Assembly: GCF_000512585.2 (NCBI RefSeq)
Contig: NC_089242.1
Coordinates: 1,116,001 to 1,180,000 of the forward strand
Reading direction: 5' to 3'
DNA: 64,000 nucleotides
Source: Kwoniella bestiolae CBS 10118
Lineage: Eukaryota > Basidiomycota > Tremellomycetes > Tremellales > Cryptococcaceae
Part shown: positions 57,870-64,000 of the stretch, in pieces
Layout of the letters: each line of letters starts with the position of its first letter
Position numbering within the stretch: position 1 is the stretch's first letter
Notes under the pieces: generated by a model
The model's database searches: none
Told to the model about the DNA's origin: nothing
The model's input: the letters and a program-made list of their open reading frames with translations, nothing else
Program-made: the position numbers and the translations under genes

Positions 57870-59049
57870 TTATTGGGCGATTGAGCACTGGATTAGAATA
57901 GGACATAACGTCAATCACTGAGTCTGTACGACATGACGAAATGGTGGGAAATTCACTCACAGTGTAATCAACGGTAGAGTTGGTGTTGAGGATCAAAGCG
58001 ACAATCAAACCGTAAAGACCCAATACTTCGGCGAAAATGAGGATAAGGATCTATTGTATACGTATAGTACATTAGCAAACATTCGATATTTTGGTCGATC
58101 CAGTCTCGGTCACGAGATGGGAGATCGCGATGATCCAGTGAGGTCACTTCATCAACAAGAGCGAATCTCCATCGTCCTTACTCTACAGCCGAACGGTATG
58201 TCAATCAGAGCAAATCGCACTTACCATACCAACGAACAATCGGGGTTGTTGGGCAGTACCTCTCACACCGGCATCACCGACAATACCAATGGCGAACCCA
58301 GCGGCCAAACCGGCGAGACCGACCGAAAGACCAGCACCGAGTTGGATGAAACCGGTGTACAAAGGCATGGGGGAGGCGACTGATCATTATACCAAACCAC
58401 AGACAGACCTATCAGCTATCCCCATTCTGTAAAGGGTCATAGCTGAGATGGACTCACGGTTACCGGAGATCAACACAGATACGACGAGACCGTACTACAT
58501 CATTGCGGATTAGCTCGGGGCCAGATCGTACGGTCCGGTCCACGTGGAGGTGAAAGATCACTTACAATACCAATAATACCAGCCATAACGACGGGAATGG
58601 CACATTTCATCATGAGATCGGGTCGGAGGACGGCCATGGCGGAGATACCGACACCTGATTTGGCGGTACCGTATCTATAATGTGAATGATGGATCAGTAT
58701 TGGTTGATTAATCATTTGGGCGGCAACGAAGAGATCAGATCGGGAAAATGGGAGACAAGTAGGAGAGGTCGAGCTTCTTCTCCTGTATCTCCATTTGATC
58801 GTACTTATGATTTGTCATATTGTGTTGATCGTCTTCTATCACCGGGTGATAGATCCAGGCTAATACCAGATGAAAGTGACCTGCCGCCAAGAACAAAGGT
58901 ACATCTCCCTACACCGTTCCCATTGCTCAGACCATATGATATCAAAACACTCACGCAGCACCGATACAGGTGAATACAATGGCGGAAGTACATCCCATAG
59001 CTCCGAAGAAGGGAGCGTAGACTGGACAGAGCTCGGCGACGGTGGACAT
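57870..59049 (-). CDS. VMA3: V-type proton ATPase 16-kDa proteolipid subunit c
   Basis: Multi-exon minus-strand gene from the ATG at 59049. Exons encode [20 protein letters not shown]..., [80 protein letters not shown] and [19 protein letters not shown], the last bearing the proton-carrying Glu. Four transmembrane helices form the rotor ring of the vacuolar ATPase. The last splice is uncertain: the exon ending STVDYT is followed by GTGAGT, and the stop depends on which acceptor is used (57870 is one choice, 57775 if unspliced). Gene identity is certain. Confidence 0.93.
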
Positions 59050-59492
59050 TTTGATGGATTGATGGGGTTAGGCTAGAGTACAGTTGGAAAGGTCAGCGAG
59101 ATGGCGATGGGGTGGAGATGCCGTGACAATGCGTGGAAGAGATGGTGGCGGGGTTGGTGATGATTTCCGGAGTAGCTGAATTGCGACCTACCTGAATGAA
59201 TGCGATGAGCTCAGTGGACGATGGAGGTATCCAAGACGATGAGGTCGAGATGTAGATGCATTGAATGGAACGTGAATGACACCTAAGCTACAACGCCCTA
59301 AGCCGATGACATCCAAAAGTGCATCATCCCACTCCTACTCCCACCCAATCGGCATTTCGGAGATATACTTCGATGTGGCACTTGGTCAAGATGGAGGTGG
59401 TCCACTCGTCGACTACCATCAAAACACGCTTGAAACACAAAGGTTTGCCTCTCTTTCATATACACGAACAACAATGTCAAGTATCAACAACC
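59050..59492. other. divergent promoter region
   Basis: Between VMA3 and the ZNF511-like gene. An upstream in-frame ATG at 59319 exists but the encoded residues are low in conservation signal; no separate gene seen. Confidence 0.5.
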
Positions 59493-60683
59493 ATGGACAC
59501 CTCAACAGCTCGTCTGAAAAGAGCTAGATCCCTGTCCTCCTCTTCGTCGTCTTCCACAACTTCCTCTATAGGCGAACAGTCCTACGCAACCCCGTCACCC
59601 CCTCCACCGAAATACCACAAAGGTCCTTCATCGGGTACAAGCTCAAGCTCGAAACCCTTCCTATGCGTCTTACCTCCCACATGCTCTCAACCTGGTACTT
59701 TGACTTCATATTCCACTCAAGAAGAATTGGATAGACATCAAGGGACATTCCATAATTGGATATGTCACGTACCTATACGAGATAGGGAGATCACCTCGCC
59801 CGAGAGGAATGGAAGTGGAGGGATAGAGTTGCCTGAGGGATTTATTGGTGGACGGATGAGTAAGGGGAAGAGGATGAAGGAGTGTTTGAAGGTGTTCCCT
59901 GATAAGAGGCTGTTGGAACTTGTAAGTCTTATCTCTTACTAAGCGATCGAGGGAGATAGAGATAACTTATTCTGATGTTCAAGGTTGATATAGCATCATA
60001 TCGAAGTACATGATCCGATATCTAGACAGAAGAAAGAGAATGGGAAGAAGATTGTAAGTCTTCACTATATTCAGCTAAGGAAATCATTGGATAGGAATTG
60101 AACAGCTAACCTTCTGATTTCCTTCTCAGTTCGAATGTTTTCTTGATTCAGCTCACTGCGGCAAGAAATTCATCAACCCGAAGAAGAGAAGAAGGCATAT
60201 GATAGACAAGCACAGTGAATAGAATACATCTGATCAAATCATCAAATCACGTTGGCTGATCGACTCGTCGTTTCTTAGAATATCCCCCAGACTACTTCTT
60301 CAGCATAACGAACCACGGTGTGAGTGCTGTCTTAACAGGTTGCGCAAACGCAGGGAGCTGAAATCATACTACAGATCAACGCTATTGTTCAGGAAGATGG
60401 TCTGGCCATGAGTCTCATCAGACCGCGACGTGATCCGCCTTCCGCATCCACCCATGTGCCATCTGCGATTTATATCCACGAAGCAAGCGACAGGACCGAT
60501 CAATCAACGTCCATCAATCATGATACTCCACCAAACGACAATGGAGTAGCAAAGAAAATCCCAGAAATTGATATGGATGATCTCACGTCCAAAATGGAAA
60601 GTAGTCTGACCTTTGTCCCTAGGGGTGTAAGGAAGGCTGCCAAGGTGAAAGAGAAGGTTGTGGATGTTGAAACGGGTACATAG
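59493..60683 (+). CDS. ZNF511-like C2H2 zinc-finger protein
   Basis: Five exons (59493-59921, 59994-60053, 60130-60214, 60279-60319, 60393-60683) join to 301 residues. Fingers are visible as LPPTCSQPG with a following His pair, CLKVFPDKRLLEL plus HHIEVHD across the first intron, and FECFLDSAHCGKKF with RRRHMIDKHK, continuing YPPDYFFSITNHG. The LTSKMESSLTFVPRGVRK end is typical of fungal members. ZNF511-type proteins are conserved from fungi to animals and of poorly known, probably nuclear, function. An apparent stop at 60217 lies in an intron, so the open frame at 60408 is the last exon, not a separate gene. Confidence 0.85.
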
Positions 60684-62811
60684 TACTCTCGTTTTATAGG
60701 TATTTGCACCCCTGGCATGATGATTGACGAACTTGCTACGAGTTATGATGATACACATTAAGACATGCATCACAAATGTTGTACGCAATCACTTAAGCTT
60801 CGAGCTACTTTTTACTGCCACCTCCCTTTTCAATCCTTTGGCATTACATGACCAAACAACCACAGCATCCTTCCCTTTCCGTCGCCATCCCACCATATCC
60901 ACCAACAGGCGCAGGTGGATACACCGCCTGCCCCGACACCTGTGGCGTGTACCCTCTCGCAGCCATTGCTTCATGGTATGATCTATCGCTCAGACCTTTC
61001 GGGATCCGATAGCAGCATTGTTGGGAGCATGATTGGAGGTTCTTGCATGGGCATGTTGGGGGGGCAGGTACAATTCGGGTCGGAGAAACCGCTACATAGA
61101 AAGAACAGCCGTGTTCAGTGGTTCTTCCGCCGAATTGGGAGATGGGGGGAGGGGAGGACTCGCCATATGGAATTTACCGGTGAGGTTAGGTGGACTATCA
61201 TTTTTGTCCGATTTCTTGTTGTTTTTCCAACTTTGTCGGACTAGATTTGTGAATTGTGAGGAACAAAGCTACAAGCACAGTCAAGTCCCTTGAAACGTCC
61301 AAGGACCGAAAGTGTCCGCTCTGCAATCTACATGTCTGTCCATCCATTTTATAGGTGAAGGCTGATGTCGCCTCCGAGGCGAAGTAGCGATATCTCTGAT
61401 GGGTTCATACAGACCTAGAAGCATAAGAAGCTTGACCTTTATTCGCTTCGATACTCCATACTCAGTGTATACAATAACGACATCTCAGTCTACAACTTAA
61501 GTGAGACAGTGCAGTTTGTACATACTATACTATACTTAATCAAACGAAACTCGCTTATCTCCATCAAAACACGAAACACGCCTTTATCTCTTGATCTTGA
61601 TGGTACTAGCTTTACGCCCTCATTTCTCATTTTCAGATCTTGGCAGTGAGTGACTAACTGTTGACTGTCATTCATCAATCATGGGTGATGGTGATGGCGA
61701 TAGTGGGGCCGATCTGAACGGATCGAAGTTGATGATAAGTTGATGTTGCTCGGGGAAAGCAGTGTTGAATTTACGCCCAAACTTTGATTGCTGTTCGGTG
61801 TCGTGCTGATCCAAACTTCGGTAGGCTAGCGGTATATCATTATCGCGATCAAGGTTTCCAAGTCCAGCGTGTCATTGCTTTTTGCGATGTTATGTTGATT
61901 TGGCGGATCAACTTGTGCGAAGACGAATGTAACACGCTAAGGGGTATACATAGATTTGCCGAATTGATTTTTCAAAATGTACGATCAAAGCTCTTCCTAA
62001 GTCCCCTCAAACCTCAATAAAATACGGCAAGTGGCATGCCGCGCTATAGTAAAAACCGGAGACGGATATCAATTCTCGATCAGCTAGAAGAATCAATAGT
62101 CAAGAATCAAAAGCAAGCATACACTCACTTCGTCTCAGTTCGGTTTGGGCATTCCAAGCGTGATGGTATAATACTTGTACAGCCTAACAAAAGAAAGGAA
62201 ATGGAGTCACCCTCCCTATCTGTGATCGATTGCCACGACCGCCACCCTTGCTTAGCGTGGGCGCAAGGCATCTTAATTAAACCAAACCATCGCATCAAAA
62301 GCAATCAAAGGACGTCCCGTGCGTTCATTTCAAAACGAGTAAGCTAGTGTGATGTAAATGACGATGGATTGTTGTGTGCTCGACAATCTGTATAGGAGGA
62401 TTGGTGCACCTTGTGTGGATTATCTTGCCTGTAGCTTATGAGACCACATTATCTGACCCGTAGCCGCACCTATACCTGGTGGACGAGCTCAACATGCAAC
62501 GCAGATGTCAGTTCAAGAAGCATCCTTTGAAAGGTTGTACCGTCGAGAAGGCATTGTGGAGTCATACATACATGGAGATGTTTGCAAGACCAGTCATATG
62601 CATCATATCCTCAGGGACATAGTGCAGTTCGCCACCAGTGAGGAGAAAGGGATTCATATCGTCGTGACACACATTCACAAAAACTGACAATAGCGTTGAA
62701 GTATGAATGAGATCAAAGTCCATAGTCTCAACAGGGAGGAAGTGGGGATGCAAAACATTGATGAAGAAGAGACCATTAATGCGTGAAAAATCCGGTTTCA
62801 ACCCAACCCCC
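60684..62811. other. 2.1-kb region with no confident gene
   Basis: A weak candidate begins at the ATG at 60847 (MTKQPQHPSLSVAIPPYPPT, then GGYTACPDTCGVYPLAAIAS) and could continue after a 37-base GT-AG intron near 60976-61012 into SIVGSMIGGSCMGMLGGQ and a basic tail up to about 61244. The rest (61300-62800) holds only short overlapping frames. Confidence 0.35.
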
Positions 62812-63696
62812 TTAAGCGAGCACGGCAACACCCATAGCAAGGCCAATGAAAGCAACGATCCCACCAACGGTGGTTCTGGCAGAAGCACCTGAGTCGGAGT
62901 TGCCAGATCCAGCAGCGGAAGCTGAGGCTGAGGCTGAACCTGCTGCTGAGGCAGCTGAAGAAGCGGCAGCTGTGGCCTATACGCAGGGCACATGATTCAA
63001 TCAGAGAGACAGTTCATTTCTATTGACGAGGGGTTGACTTACACTGGAAGCATGGCTTGAAGCGATGCTGGTGGGGCTCACGAGAGTTCGCGTGGCGGAG
63101 ACCGAAGCGGAGGTGGAAGAGCCTGAGATCGCAGTTGATCCGGTGGTAGTGGAGTTTCTGCATCCCAGGGGGCCACTGTCAGCATCGAGCGTTCACTTGG
63201 ACAGATATAATAGGAGGATGAAGAGGATTGAAAACTCACGAAGAATCCGTAGAATTAATACCATTCACTATCTCCTGACATTGTTCTCTAGCTTGATCAA
63301 GCGCAAACCCAATCAAGGCTTTATCGTCATCCGAGACACCCTCAGTGTTATCTAGGATACAATTGGCACAAGTCTCGTATGCGTCGAAACCACTTGTCGA
63401 GCAGAACTCTAAACACGCATTGGTATTTTCGCTGGCGGTGCCACCTTGGCATTTGTTGGCGAGGTCGAGGGTACTGGCACACACGGAGTTGCAGGCTGCA
63501 GGTAGGTCGTCGAAACCTCCTGCTTGTCGTGATGAGAGTCTGACTGGCGTGAAAGCGGCTAACGAAATCACCAGATCAGCAAGCCTGATAGGAAGCGGCA
63601 AGATACTTCTTTAAGATGGTTCGATGGGCTTGCGGAACTCACCAGTCGAAAGGGCACCAAGAAGTGGGACCAAGGCAGCAAGTACTGTGAATTTCA
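62812..63696 (-). CDS. secreted cysteine-rich GPI-anchored protein
   Basis: Minus-strand gene from the ATG at 63696 to the TAA at 62814-62812, in at least four exons. A signal peptide (MKFTVLAALVPLLGALST) precedes a domain with eight cysteines: ACNSVCAS, NKCQGG, ACLEFCST, ETCANCIL and EQCQEI. A Ser/Thr/Ala-rich stalk follows and the end (TTVGGIVAFIGLAMGVAVLA) is a GPI-attachment signal. Eight cysteines recall CFEM-type surface proteins, but the CFEM spacing and its Asp are absent, so it is left unnamed. Probably a wall or surface protein of unknown role. Confidence 0.75.
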
Positions 63697-64000
63697 TTTT
63701 GAGGGATTATAGAATGAAGGTATATGTGCTGCGATAATGCTCTCAGTGTCAGCTTTTGTGCATGGAACCGGCACCTTGTTGATCATAGAGGATTGCTTAC
63801 TGGTCAAGGAAAGTAGCTATATTTGGATAAGTAAAGGTTCAATCGTCAGGTGGGGTCAAGAAGGAGAAAGACTTATGCTTTTTATACATACCCCCATGAG
63901 TCTGAGTGAGCAATTGTGCGATCTCACTTTTGTGATACGATGGCTTGGCTGGACGGTTCACGCCCCAGATCTGTGCTTGGTGAACTGTGCGCGCACTGTA

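Noticed and set aside
58054..58383. Plus-strand 109-codon open frame
   Set aside because: It is the antisense of V-ATPase subunit c exons, which are certain on the minus strand.
60408..60683. Stand-alone 91-residue gene
   Set aside because: It is the last exon of the ZNF511-like gene: the preceding apparent stop lies in an intron, and GAAGATGG joins the YPPDYFFSITNHG exon in phase.
62562..62993. Minus-strand 143-codon Pro/Leu/Gln-rich frame
   Set aside because: It is an out-of-frame reading of the Ser/Ala/Gly stalk and GPI signal of the cysteine-rich surface protein.

Overview
The window reads as nuclear DNA of a basidiomycete yeast of the Tremellales (Cryptococcus/Kwoniella type). This is an inference from gene architecture: most conserved genes are split by many introns of roughly 50-90 bases with GTGAGT/GTAAGT donors and (T/C)AG acceptors, both strands are used densely, and protein content is typically fungal (KIN1 kinase, GH13 alpha-amylase, GPI-anchored surface proteins, C2H2 plus fungal-specific transcription factor). 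No rRNA, tRNA, CRISPR array or complete transposon was recognised.

Layout. 1-2.4 kb: an intact six-exon mitochondrial PP2C phosphatase in a tract almost devoid of CpG. 3.6-9.9 kb: a membrane-anchored aspartic protease and a secreted alpha-amylase. 10.9-13.2 kb: an unrecognised multi-exon minus-strand gene. 14.2-17.5 kb: KIN1. 18.4-23.8 kb: an accessory island of related unknown genes (family A) in different states of decay, plus a relic called D1. 24.0-28.2 kb: a minus-strand zinc-finger/fungal-specific transcription factor with an apparent frameshift, trailed by an OTU-protease-like remnant. 28.9-38.4 kb: mitochondrial ribosomal protein bL36m, an orphan, an ER VAP protein and a (6-4) photolyase/cryptochrome whose 5' part and promoter occur twice in tandem. 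38.7-47.6 kb: a second accessory island with relic D2, two family B copies each broken by one stop codon, NTA1 (conserved, intact), and two family C copies on the minus strand. 48.7-64 kb: mostly conserved genes: an SDR oxidoreductase, a disordered basic protein, a GPI-anchored PEBP-like protein, adenylate kinase, V-ATPase subunit c, a ZNF511-like zinc-finger protein and a cysteine-rich GPI-anchored protein.

Housekeeping functions alternate with accessory islands in which paralogues lie in tandem, some intact and some disabled. Several accessory units carry a clear TATAAA(T/A) box about 100-150 bases upstream of the start, which I did not see at the conserved genes. A stretch resembling the photolyase 3' end lies between the two family B copies, which suggests that island grew by segmental tandem duplication. 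Three conserved genes or copies (transcription factor, ADK1, photolyase copy 1) show one- or two-base length changes, several in homopolymers; sequencing or assembly error must be considered before calling them mutations. Exon coordinates were derived by hand from reading frame and splice-site agreement.
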